A stretch of DNA of 64,000 nucleotides from Rhizobacter terrae (GTDB lineage: Bacteria; Pseudomonadota; Gammaproteobacteria; Burkholderiales; Burkholderiaceae_C). The position numbers and the translations under genes are program-made. Location of the stretch: NCBI RefSeq assembly GCF_003852895.1, contig NZ_QUSW01000003.1, positions 310,001 to 374,000 of the forward strand, read 5' to 3'. Shown in pieces: positions 8,312 through 15,951 of this stretch (the first letter of the stretch is position 1; the number at the start of each line of letters is the position of its first letter). The notes under the pieces were generated by a model, which saw only the letters and a program-made list of their open reading frames with translations, did not search any database and had not been told where the DNA came from.

Positions 8312-8863
8312 CTATTCGACGAACGATGACCAGAACTCGATCGTTCGCGTTTCGCCGATCCGGTGCGGCGGCGTTCCGAAGTAATGGTAGAACTCGTTGT
8401 GCAGGTAGTTCTCTAGGTCGCTGCCGTAGTGGATGATGTCCGTTTGATAGACCGAGAACACCGGGTTGCCGCGCTTCGCAGGCCTGTCGGGCATGTACCG
8501 ATGACCAATGATTGGAATCAACTTTGGCGCCGCGGCTACGCGTTTGCGGATCACCTCGTAGGCGGCCGACTCGTCATCTGGCTTTGTGCCCCACTCCGCC
8601 GGCCAGAAGCCGTTTTGCTGAACGTCGAACCAAATGCCCTCCAGCGGCCAACCCAAGGCGCGGGCAATCTCCGGGTCCTCTGGGTTCCTCCAGTTCGGAA
8701 AGCGCTCACCGCTTGGCAAGGCAAACATGAGGAATTCGCGCAAGTCGTCAGGAAAGGCCAAGGAGAAGCGATCTTCTGCAGCCTTGACCTCGGCACTGGA
8801 CAGCCCGGGTTGGAAGTTGACACCTGCGCGTTCGAGGGTGGATTTGATGTGGCGGAAGTCCAT
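8312..8863 (-). CDS. SMI1/KNR4 (SUKH) family protein, copy 2
   Basis: 183 aa, a close paralogue of the SUKH protein at 6567-7118, with the same length and motif order (AAEDRFSLAFPDDLREFLMF; GWPLEGIWFDVQQNGFW; VYQTDIIHYGSDLENYLHNEFYHYF). Changes are spread over the whole protein and many are conservative, so both copies appear to be under selection rather than one being a fresh pseudogene. SUKH proteins usually neutralise toxins by direct binding. Duplication with divergence is a common way to cover several toxin variants. It lies 26 bases upstream of the TPR/MORN gene on the same strand and probably shares its transcript. Confidence 0.8.
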   Translation of the reverse strand: MDFRHIKSTLERAGVNFQPGLSSAEVKAAEDRFSLAFPDDLREFLMFALPSGERFPNWRNPEDPEIARALGWPLEGIWFDVQQNGFWPAEWGTKPDDESAAYEVIRKRVAAAPKLIPIIGHRYMPDRPAKRGNPVFSVYQTDIIHYGSDLENYLHNEFYHYFGTPPHRIGETRTIEFWSSFVE

Positions 8864-8985
8864 GACTTGCGTGGTGGGGGCTGGACGAGAGCTGAGCGGG
8901 ACGGAAAGCCTGGTCGCCCTGACGCAGGGCGAGAACGATGATGGCGACGAAATAGAACCCTTCTAGGACCATACGTATCTCAAAC

Positions 8986-9000
8986 AGTACATACTGTACT
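8986..9000. promoter_or_regulatory. Palindrome, likely operator of the XRE regulator
   Basis: AGTACA-TAC-TGTACT is a perfect 6-bp inverted repeat with a 3-bp centre, 36 bases before the XRE-family gene and 122 bases upstream of the divergent SUKH copy 2. Its placement and symmetry fit an autoregulatory site for a small HTH dimer. Confidence 0.5.
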
Positions 9001-9035
9001 CATCTGAGGCGTGGATGTAAACCAGGGTCGTCGCG

Positions 9036-9302
9036 ATGCTTGCCCCTATGAGGAAGGCATCCAAGACTTTGACTGCGCGAGAGGTGTTCGCGAGGAACGT
9101 GCGCCGTGCGCGGCGATTGAAGGATCTCTCGCAGGAGAGCCTGGCGCTGGAGCTCGGAATGAGCCGGCCCTACTTGAGTAGCGTGGAACGCGGGACACGC
9201 AACGTGTCGATCGACAACATGGGGAAGTTGGCTGATGCGTTGGGCGTGCCGTTGAGGGATTTGGTGGACCCGGAGAAGTTCAGAGGACTCGACGATAGTT
9301 GA
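9036..9302 (+). CDS. Small XRE-family HTH regulator (C-protein-like)
   Basis: 88 aa, made almost entirely of one helix-turn-helix domain (residues 17-75: ARNVRRARRLKDLSQESLALELGMSRPYLSSVERGTRNVSIDNMGKLADALGV). A Met at 9048 is an alternative start. Size and sequence resemble controller (C) proteins of restriction-modification loci, which bind a palindrome at their own promoter; a 15-bp palindrome lies 36 bases upstream. No intact restriction-modification genes follow, but a truncated restriction gene lies at the far end of the Detocs-like operon. It is convergent with that operon, so regulation of either SUKH copy 2 or the defence genes is possible. Confidence 0.85.
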   Translation: MLAPMRKASKTLTAREVFARNVRRARRLKDLSQESLALELGMSRPYLSSVERGTRNVSIDNMGKLADALGVPLRDLVDPEKFRGLDDS

Positions 9303-9490
9303 GCGCTGCGAGCAATCTAAGTCAAATTCTCCATGCCGCTTCGGACAGGTTACCGATGGCCTTTGCCTCTGAACTATCCCTCTGTGCCAGAAAGCCTCAT
9401 GGCACCTGAACCTCGCCAGTTGCTTGCGTCGATGCATAAGCGTCCCAACGACTTGGCATCCGGTCAGTCATCTGGCCTGCACATCCCTCT

Positions 9491-10720
9491 CTAACCGGCG
9501 AACGCCACGTGGCGGAACAAGTGATCGGCGAACGCTGCACTTGTGTATGCTGCATACGTTTGCCAGTCGTCGTCCTTTTTGGCATCAGCAAAGTCGCAAA
9601 CGGACTTAATCACTATAGATATCGGCGCTGGCACCCTTGCGTACTCGGCCGCAGCCATGACCGCATAACCTTCCATTTCGATAGCCAGCAAGTCTTTGTG
9701 CTGACCGGCTATGGACGCTGCAAACTCGCTCGCTGCCACCACACTTGCGCTCGATGCCATTGGGCCGACCCGGACTGTCAATGTGCCCGCCGGGACGCGT
9801 TCCGACCACCCCGCCCGGATGGATTGCACAATGGTCGGTTCTTTAGCCAGCTCGGAGGCTATGTGCATGACGTTGACATCAAGCTGTCTTTGGTAGGGAG
9901 CCGCCTTAAAAACAGGAGATCCATAGACGTCTTCTGCCTGCTTTCCGCTTCCACAATCCCAGGTGGGGTCCGCGACAATAATGTCGCCCAATGCCGCTTT
10001 GCCAGCAAGTCCCGCGCATATTCCCGTCATCACCAAATATTTCGGGGAAAACAATGTGCTCACACGCGCCGCCAGTGCGCCCGCCGAAGGCATACCCTTT
10101 CGAGTGGCACAAGTGGCAACAACCGTGAGAGGCGCACGATCACTGCCGCGTTCGATCGTTCCGAAGTAGTACGGGGTCGGATCGCCCGACAGCCGCTCCT
10201 GCCTCCACTTGTAGGGCAGATTCAATACTGCGTCGAGTTCTGGACTTCTAAGCGCAGTCACGATGGCGATATCCACATTACGCGGAAGATCGCGAGTTCT
10301 CTTCTTCCTGTGGCAAATGTATTTTGCGCGGCCGACTAGCGCGCATTTCCAGAGCGTCAGATCAGCTCGATACTGGTAGATCATTGCCCCGAGCGCAGCC
10401 ACCTTAGAAGTTGCATTTTCAAGCAACTCCTCTCGTCCGCTAAGAAATATGACGTCGGTCGGAAGTTGCACCTTGTCATCGAGGCACATCATCGAAAGCA
10501 GAGCTAACCCGCCTTCTGCTGAGCCCTGTTCACCGATCACGTCTGGCAAGTGCAGATCGATTACAAGTAGGTCGATGGCATCTCGACGAAGTGTCGCACG
10601 CGCTGCTTGCGCAGTCGTCTCGTGAACTATGTTCAGATCGAAAATCTCTGGCACCGCTCTCAAAGCGGCTGCAATAGCCTGGACCTTACTGTATTCGTCG
10701 TCGACGATGAGCACTCTCAT
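9491..10720 (-). CDS. dtcC: Detocs effector: receiver domain fused to nucleoside phosphorylase
   Basis: 409 aa in two parts. Residues 1-130 form a CheY-like receiver: acidic pair D7/D8, phospho-acceptor D55 (LLVIDLHLPD), conserved S94. Residues 148-409 form a PNP/MTA-SAH nucleosidase-type phosphorylase: start NVDIAIVTALRSPELDAVL, glycine-rich MTGICAGL (231-238), IEMEGYAV (347-354) and the acidic SVCDFAD motif (373-379). This matches DtcC of the Detocs anti-phage system, whose activated phosphorylase domain cleaves ATP to adenine and ribose-triphosphate, starving the phage. The start overlaps the receiver gene's stop by 4 bases (ATGA). G+C is lower than in core genes. The match is from domain architecture and gene order, not a search. 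Confidence 0.88.
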   Translation of the reverse strand: MRVLIVDDEYSKVQAIAAALRAVPEIFDLNIVHETTAQAARATLRRDAIDLLVIDLHLPDVIGEQGSAEGGLALLSMMCLDDKVQLPTDVIFLSGREELLENATSKVAALGAMIYQYRADLTLWKCALVGRAKYICHRKKRTRDLPRNVDIAIVTALRSPELDAVLNLPYKWRQERLSGDPTPYYFGTIERGSDRAPLTVVATCATRKGMPSAGALAARVSTLFSPKYLVMTGICAGLAGKAALGDIIVADPTWDCGSGKQAEDVYGSPVFKAAPYQRQLDVNVMHIASELAKEPTIVQSIRAGWSERVPAGTLTVRVGPMASSASVVAASEFAASIAGQHKDLLAIEMEGYAVMAAAEYARVPAPISIVIKSVCDFADAKKDDDWQTYAAYTSAAFADHLFRHVAFAG

Positions 10721-11187
10721 GACTGCTCCTTCATGTGCGCGTCAATGAGTTTTCGTAAAGACGGCTTCCATCCCTCTTGCGCGGCGTTGTAGTACACGTA
10801 TCCCTTGTACGTTTTTCCGTATTCCGTGTGCAAATTGTGGGCCAATTGCTCCAGCGAGATTTTTCCTTTCTTCTCGCCAAACTTATCAAACATTGTGATG
10901 ATGATGACCGGTATTTCGATACCCCTCAGCTTCATCTGAGCAAGTAGTTCCTGGCCTGCAAACGATTCTGGCGTCCCGCCACTTGGTTCGTCAGGCGTCA
11001 CGTCGTAGTTCGGCATGCTCATGTCCATCAGCACAAGATCGACCGTGCCTTGCCCGGAGATCAGTGCCCGGAGGCCACCATTCAGAGATTTCGCAATGGA
11101 ACAAGAGCTGCTTGGATAGTGTGTTCGAATGAATTCCTGCACTGTCCTTGCCTTGTCCTCGTCATCCTCAATCATCAAGTAGTGCAC
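10717..11187 (-). CDS. dtcB: Detocs response regulator (stand-alone receiver)
   Basis: 156 aa from the GTG at 11187. The chosen start has a strong AGGAG six bases upstream and leaves the first receiver strand intact (HYLMIEDDED). An ATG at 11244 would add 19 residues and lengthen the overlap with dtcA. Receiver features: acidic residues E7-D9, phospho-acceptor D55 (LVLMDMSMP), T98 (VIIITMF) and a lysine near K128. There is no output domain. In Detocs, DtcB is a second phosphate acceptor that competes with the effector and keeps the system silent in uninfected cells. It overlaps dtcA by 20 bases and dtcC by 4, so the three genes are one operon. An unusual insertion near residues 62-76 is rich in Pro, Gly and Ser. 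Confidence 0.85.
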   Translation of the reverse strand: MHYLMIEDDEDKARTVQEFIRTHYPSSSCSIAKSLNGGLRALISGQGTVDLVLMDMSMPNYDVTPDEPSGGTPESFAGQELLAQMKLRGIEIPVIIITMFDKFGEKKGKISLEQLAHNLHTEYGKTYKGYVYYNAAQEGWKPSLRKLIDAHMKEQS

Positions 11188-14100
11188 CTTCTGCTCCTGC
11201 GATCCTGCATCCAAATTCGACAGAGAACTGATTGTGCGCATCAACGTTGAGTTCGAGCCGTGGGTCCATGTATGAAGGTCCCTTTAGCGCAACCCAAATC
11301 TTGTGAAAGCCACTTCCGCGTTCAAGTTGGGCCCGCTGAACGGACTGCGCCATTTGAAGCGAGGCTCTCACCTCCTCTATCCGCTGAAGCGCCTCAACAC
11401 TTCGCTTCGAATCATTCCAGTTGTTCTCTACCCTGACTGCGTAAACACCATCTCGAAGCGACAGCTGAATGCGAACAGAGAGATCCTGCGACTCCAAACC
11501 GGAGTGGCGTACAGCGTTCTCTAGAAGGACATAGTAGATATCCACCATGGCGTCGAGAGTGCGCCCCGGCATCCTTGAGCCTTCGGATACATCCGATTGA
11601 ATCTCTGCACCTGACCATCCTTTCGCAGTCGACATTGTCCGCGTAATCATGTTCTGTGCAATTTGTATTGGAAACTCGGGCGCGTAGTCAGGCCTGTCAT
11701 AGACCTCGCTTCTTCGAAACCAAGATGCAACCAAGCTCACTTGAACACTAGTTGCCGTTTTGGCGCGAGCAATGGCGTTGTGGACCTCATTGATTCCGTC
11801 GACGTGCGCATAGGGCCCTAGAGCATCGCTCAATTCATCGAAGATGCTCATTAGTTTCTGACGAACTTTCTTCTCCAGCGCCTCCTGCACCGATTTCAGA
11901 TTGAAGTCAGTTTTTTCCCACAGCGACTCGACACAACTGTCAACAAGCTCATCTATGTCTTTGAAAGCTTGATCGCTCGCCTGGAAGAAGCGACGCTCCA
12001 TGTTGGATGATCGATAGACGAACAGTGCCTCGTTGTTTTCTCCAGCGTCCTTAAGTTCGTGGAGAACTTTGATCTGAAGCAAGCTATCTCGTAGGTGATC
12101 CACGACCCCATCAAACTTGGCTGCAAAGTTCTCAAGTCGAGCGGCGATTCTCGTCCATTCTTCACTTCGCCCAACAGGGTCCGATTTCCACAAACTGTTT
12201 TCTACGTATCCGACACCTGACTCGTGCCTTGAGGTAACTAGTCGTTCATCAGCCACAGGCTTGCGCAGAGTGTTAGCGAGTGCACCATGCCGAACTCTGG
12301 TACTCAGGTATGCGTTGAGCCCGTGCTCGCCTCTCAAAAATTCATTTGTTACCTCGGCGACTATTGCTGCGAACTGAACATCAGCCTCGGTCTCTGGAGG
12401 TTGCGAGACGAGATGGATCTTGGACAGGAGCTGGCGCAATGGTGTGTCCTTCGTTTGCAATTCGGACATCAGCTCCGTAAAGCTATCCAGAAGCGGATCG
12501 TCCTTGGACTGATACCCCTTCTTGTACCTGGCGTAGGAGTCGCCAAGCTTCTTTCGAAGAGCACTCTTGATGGCCTGGATGTCCACATAGACCTTGCTCT
12601 GTTCCACCAAGGTCGTTGCCTTTGCAATCTCCTGCTTCTTGATGCGTGTTCGAATCTCTGCCATGTAGTCGGCTGCGTTTACGGGATCGATACCCGCTAG
12701 CGCTCCACAGACGCGGATGCGCGCGTCCTCGATTTCCCTCGTTTGCGAATACAACACTGTTTGACGCATCACCTCTGGGCGCCACACACGTGCAAGATAG
12801 GCGACAACTCGCTCTTTGCCGAACTCTTCAATACGATCAACTAGGTCCTCGGGCGCCCCTATGGCATTAGCCTGTTGGAAGCGCTCGAACGCATATCGCA
12901 GATGGGTGAGCTGGCCTCGATTGAAGTAGGTTGCATAAAGTTCAAATACGATCGGGAGGGCGATCGATTGGGGCCAGTTTGCTGGCTCTTTCAGCTTGTC
13001 GACGACCGCCGGTATCGGTAGTAGGCTCGGAGCATTTACATTTGCGAGGTACGAGTCAACCACGATGCCGACGGCACGCTCGAATTGATTGAGCTTTAGG
13101 CAAGCGAGCGCGGCGGACCCTGCGCAGCGAATGCGATCCGAGCCAAGTCCTCGGCTGACCAATGTCTCAAAGTAGGCTAGCGCCGCTCCTGGATCACCGT
13201 TGGAAAGCTCATAAATTCCCAGATAGCGTGCCAGTCGCGGGTCGTTGACCATACTGGTGCCAAATACCCCCTTTGTGACTGCACTCAGAATTGATTGCGT
13301 CCGTGGATATGCGCGCGCGATCTCCTCATTGTCTACGTAGCCCAATGAACTTTTTGTCGTTGCTATTGCGCTAAACGGCGTGGTATTTGGATCGCGCACA
13401 TAGACATCTCGTAGCCATATAGGTGGGAATCTCGCTTCCTGCTCTCTCAGCTCATATCTGACAATCGCCCCTAAATAGCCGGCCCAAGCCTGTCCGTAGT
13501 AGCGGTCTGCTATGGTTAACAGATTCAGCGCCTCGGTGTAAAACCCAGATTCGGCGGCGATGACGACGGCTAGAGCCTTCTTTACATCCGAGAGGACGCC
13601 CGGAGTCTCGGGTACGTCGAGCGCGCCGTGCAAGCACGCACGGAGCTGAAGCACATGCATAGCCACATCGTCTGGCGTTTCCACGAGCCAATATGCCGAC
13701 TGCTCGACAACTAAGCCGTATTGAGCAGCCGTGTACAACTCAAGAATCTTCGCCCGCTGTGGATCTATAACGGCGCGCTCTTCTGGAATTATTCCCAGAC
13801 CAAGCATGATTCCCGGCAATCGGCGATCAGCCGTCCTGCGATGGAGCACCCTGAGAGGCTTCTCAATTCGGGCAACCATGTGAGCAGGGATCGTGCGATC
13901 AGAGGCTGCGCATTGCAAGATTGCGATAAGTGTCTCGTAGTAGTCAATCGCACAAGATTGCGCTTCAAAGAAGAGCGTCGCAGCGACGCTACTAGTTCGT
14001 ACATCCTGCAACTCGAATAGTTTCGTTCGAAGGTAGCAGGCCGCGTCTTCGTTGCCGAGCCGGTCGGTTAGTTGCGCAAGCTCAGTTTTGAGGTAGTCCT

Positions 14101-14692
14101 TTAGCCCGGTGGCCTCAACGCGTTTGCCTATGTATTCAATCAATGTTTGAACTAGAGCGTTGCCAGAGGCACCTACGGAATGGGATCGAACAAGTCGGCG
14201 CGTCTCCTCAATACCTTCCCAATATTGGGCAGATGCAAACCGGCTTTGCAGGAGCCAGATGCTGGCTCCAAACTGCTGCTCCACCGAATTGAGCGTAGCG
14301 TCCGCGGCGTCCCGCCTATCGGCAAGGAAGCTTCTCTCGTAAGACTCTCGCAGTTGGTTAAATCGCCGAAGTTCTGCGCCCCGCTGAATCGAACACGACA
14401 GCGCCCATGCAACCTCGTTGAGTGCTCCTGCAGGTCTCCCAATTGCCCTCTGCGAAAACAGCTTGGTAAGTTCCGTTGGAAATGGCTCTCCCTGCAAGCG
14501 CTCCAATTCTCCTTGCTTCGCAAAGAGACGGGGAAAGATTGCAAACAAGTCATCAGCGCTGCATTGCACACGCAGTCGATAAATTGCGACCGCGCGTTGA
14601 TTCGCGATAGGGCTGGCGTTGGCAACTCTTCGTACTAGAGAGTCGCGCAACGATGCCTTCGGATTCGCTCCTGATCTTCTTGCCTTTGTCAT
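11168..14692 (-). CDS. dtcA: Detocs sensor: large helical-repeat protein with GHKL kinase-type ATPase end
   Basis: 1174 aa. About the first 800 residues look like continuous helical (TPR/ARM-like) hairpins and form the presumed infection sensor. A helical linker, probably the dimerisation/phosphotransfer part, covers roughly residues 850-1000. The C-terminal ~120 residues form a HATPase_c fold: N-box ENAVRH at 1058-1063, degenerate G1 box VENNWND near 1088, G2-like ERGSGFHK at 1124-1131. I cannot fix the phospho-acceptor His. Downstream are a receiver and a receiver-phosphorylase, the gene set of the Detocs two-component anti-phage system (dtcA-dtcB-dtcC). G+C is low. A cytoplasmic location is expected, since no membrane segment is visible. 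Confidence 0.85.
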   Translation of the reverse strand: MTKARRSGANPKASLRDSLVRRVANASPIANQRAVAIYRLRVQCSADDLFAIFPRLFAKQGELERLQGEPFPTELTKLFSQRAIGRPAGALNEVAWALSCSIQRGAELRRFNQLRESYERSFLADRRDAADATLNSVEQQFGASIWLLQSRFASAQYWEGIEETRRLVRSHSVGASGNALVQTLIEYIGKRVEATGLKDYLKTELAQLTDRLGNEDAACYLRTKLFELQDVRTSSVAATLFFEAQSCAIDYYETLIAILQCAASDRTIPAHMVARIEKPLRVLHRRTADRRLPGIMLGLGIIPEERAVIDPQRAKILELYTAAQYGLVVEQSAYWLVETPDDVAMHVLQLRACLHGALDVPETPGVLSDVKKALAVVIAAESGFYTEALNLLTIADRYYGQAWAGYLGAIVRYELREQEARFPPIWLRDVYVRDPNTTPFSAIATTKSSLGYVDNEEIARAYPRTQSILSAVTKGVFGTSMVNDPRLARYLGIYELSNGDPGAALAYFETLVSRGLGSDRIRCAGSAALACLKLNQFERAVGIVVDSYLANVNAPSLLPIPAVVDKLKEPANWPQSIALPIVFELYATYFNRGQLTHLRYAFERFQQANAIGAPEDLVDRIEEFGKERVVAYLARVWRPEVMRQTVLYSQTREIEDARIRVCGALAGIDPVNAADYMAEIRTRIKKQEIAKATTLVEQSKVYVDIQAIKSALRKKLGDSYARYKKGYQSKDDPLLDSFTELMSELQTKDTPLRQLLSKIHLVSQPPETEADVQFAAIVAEVTNEFLRGEHGLNAYLSTRVRHGALANTLRKPVADERLVTSRHESGVGYVENSLWKSDPVGRSEEWTRIAARLENFAAKFDGVVDHLRDSLLQIKVLHELKDAGENNEALFVYRSSNMERRFFQASDQAFKDIDELVDSCVESLWEKTDFNLKSVQEALEKKVRQKLMSIFDELSDALGPYAHVDGINEVHNAIARAKTATSVQVSLVASWFRRSEVYDRPDYAPEFPIQIAQNMITRTMSTAKGWSGAEIQSDVSEGSRMPGRTLDAMVDIYYVLLENAVRHSGLESQDLSVRIQLSLRDGVYAVRVENNWNDSKRSVEALQRIEEVRASLQMAQSVQRAQLERGSGFHKIWVALKGPSYMDPRLELNVDAHNQFSVEFGCRIAGAEGALLDD

Positions 14693-14762
14693 GAGACTTC
14701 TTCGGCTGGATGGCTACGCACCTTTAAGGAGGCTTCACTCCGCACTGAATACGGCAACTGCG

Positions 14763-15047
14763 TCACTCCGCCCTTCTTAGCCGCGACATCGGCATCTGTG
14801 CGCAATGGTGGAGCCAACCCGGAGCGCCAGTCCGGGCAATGAACCCGCTATGTGCGGGTAGGCGTCGGAGATCGCAAGTCGTTCGACACATCCGGAGGCG
14901 TTTGGCCATCAGCTCACAACTGCTTTCGATCGGGCGTCGACGCAGATCTAGATCTAACCCGTCCCGGGTGACGTAGACATGAGCCTCTCGAAAAGACTTG
15001 TGCTCATACTCGCCATGAGCACCCGCCCGAACCAACCAAACGGCCAT
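14763..15047 (-). pseudogene. Truncated restriction endonuclease (Mrr-like) N-terminus
   Basis: From Met at 15047 the reading is MAVWLVRAGAHGEYEHKSF, then HVYVTRDGLDLDL. This strongly resembles the N-terminus of a common family of restriction endonucleases beginning MxxWxVRAGxxGExE, followed by a YxTWxGLxxDL-type segment. After about 40 residues the similarity ends and the rest (Arg-, Cys- and Ser-rich, to 14763) looks like noise. The gene was evidently cut down by a deletion or recombination next to the Detocs-like operon. The rest of the 449-base gap (14693-15141) holds no other gene that I can support. Confidence 0.55.
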
Positions 15048-15141
15048 TTGGCTCCTCCCTAGATCTGGAGCTGTTTTCACCCATTGTGAGCCGTTGTAAC
15101 CTCGCCGAAAACCAAGAGGTTCTACCTACTACTCCCGACCG

Positions 15142-15873
15142 ATGTGCTCCAACTACCGCCCCGTCACCTCCCTCGACCGCCTGCTCACATTCTTCGGCGT
15201 CGAGCGTGACCCGCGCGACCCGCCGCCGGACATCGAGGTCTGGCCCACCGGCAATGCCGCCTTCATCCGCCTCAGCCCCGACTGGGACGGCACCGGCGAC
15301 CCTCGCCTCGTCGCGCACAACGGCGTGTTCGGCCTGCTGCCGCACTTCGCCACCGAGGTGAACTTCGGCAAGAAAACCTACAACTCGCGCTCGGAAACCG
15401 TCCACCGCCTGCCGAGCTTTCGCGACTCCTGGCGCGAAGGCCGCCGCTGCATCGTGCCGGCCGAGTTCATCTACGAACCTTGTTATGAAAGCGGCGAAGC
15501 CGTGCGCTGGCGCATTGGCCAAGCTGGTGCCGTTCCGTTTGGCATCGCGGGCATCTATGCGGAATGGGTCAATCCAAAAACCCAAAAGCACGAATTCAGC
15601 TTTTCGATGCTCACGGTGAATGCGGACACGCATCCGTTTTACAGCCGCATGCACCGGCCCGGCGAAGAAAAGCGCATGCCCATCATCCTGGACCCTTCGC
15701 AGTACGGCGACTGGTTGACCTGCTCGGTGGCGGAGGCACGTGGCTTCTTTCGGCAATGGCAGGGCGAGTTTGAGGCGGGGCCTGATCCGTTGGTGCGGCG
15801 GGCGAGCAAGCCCAAGCCGCCGGCGCCGCCGGAGCCGCCGCCGATGCCGATGACGGGGGACTTGTTTGATTGA
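15142..15873 (+). CDS. SOS response-associated peptidase (SRAP/YedK/HMCES family)
   Basis: 243 aa, normal for the family. The essential Cys2 follows the initiator Met (MCSNYRP). Other family features are TYNSRSETV near residue 80, RRCIVPAEFIYEP around 108-120 (a variant of the usual GFYEW region), and MHRPGEEKRMPIIL near 172, carrying the catalytic-type His. SRAP proteins form a thiazolidine cross-link with abasic sites in single-stranded DNA and protect them. The C-terminal tail is Pro-rich. No clear LexA box was seen upstream; an inverted repeat AACCTC/GAGGTT lies at 15098-15121. It is the first core-like high-GC gene after the island. Confidence 0.9.
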   Translation: MCSNYRPVTSLDRLLTFFGVERDPRDPPPDIEVWPTGNAAFIRLSPDWDGTGDPRLVAHNGVFGLLPHFATEVNFGKKTYNSRSETVHRLPSFRDSWREGRRCIVPAEFIYEPCYESGEAVRWRIGQAGAVPFGIAGIYAEWVNPKTQKHEFSFSMLTVNADTHPFYSRMHRPGEEKRMPIILDPSQYGDWLTCSVAEARGFFRQWQGEFEAGPDPLVRRASKPKPPAPPEPPPMPMTGDLFD

Positions 15874-15951
15874 GGGTGGGTGGTTTTGGGAAGGACGCGT
15901 GGGTCCGCTTCGCTTGACCCACCCTATGGGGCACGCGGCTAAACTTCCCCA

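Larger units (their letters stand above)
5658..15141. other. Accessory/defence island
   Basis: This stretch differs from its surroundings in base composition and content. By hand count, line 5881-5940 has 27 G/C of 60 and line 12001-12060 has 28 of 60, while a core line (28201-28260) has 42 of 60. The SUKH/TPR part is intermediate (8041-8100: 37 of 60). The content is unknown genes, duplicated SUKH genes, a broken lipoprotein gene, an XRE regulator, a Detocs-like operon and a truncated restriction gene. No integrase, tRNA or direct repeats were seen at the edges, so the boundaries are approximate. Confidence 0.6.

Noticed and set aside
8748-8972. Minus-strand frame starting MVLEGFYFVAIIVLALRQGD upstream of SUKH copy 2
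   Set aside because: The first 20 residues look like a membrane start, but the frame then runs into SUKH copy 2 in the wrong frame. At most it is a relic of a lost gene; not supported as a CDS.
9509-10339. 276-codon plus-strand frame opposite dtcC
   Set aside because: Cys/Arg/His-rich without motifs; the minus strand encodes an intact receiver-phosphorylase.
15098-15121. AACCTC...GAGGTT inverted repeat before the SRAP gene as a LexA box
   Set aside because: It does not fit CTGT-N8-ACAG or any LexA consensus known to me; kept only as a note in the SRAP entry.
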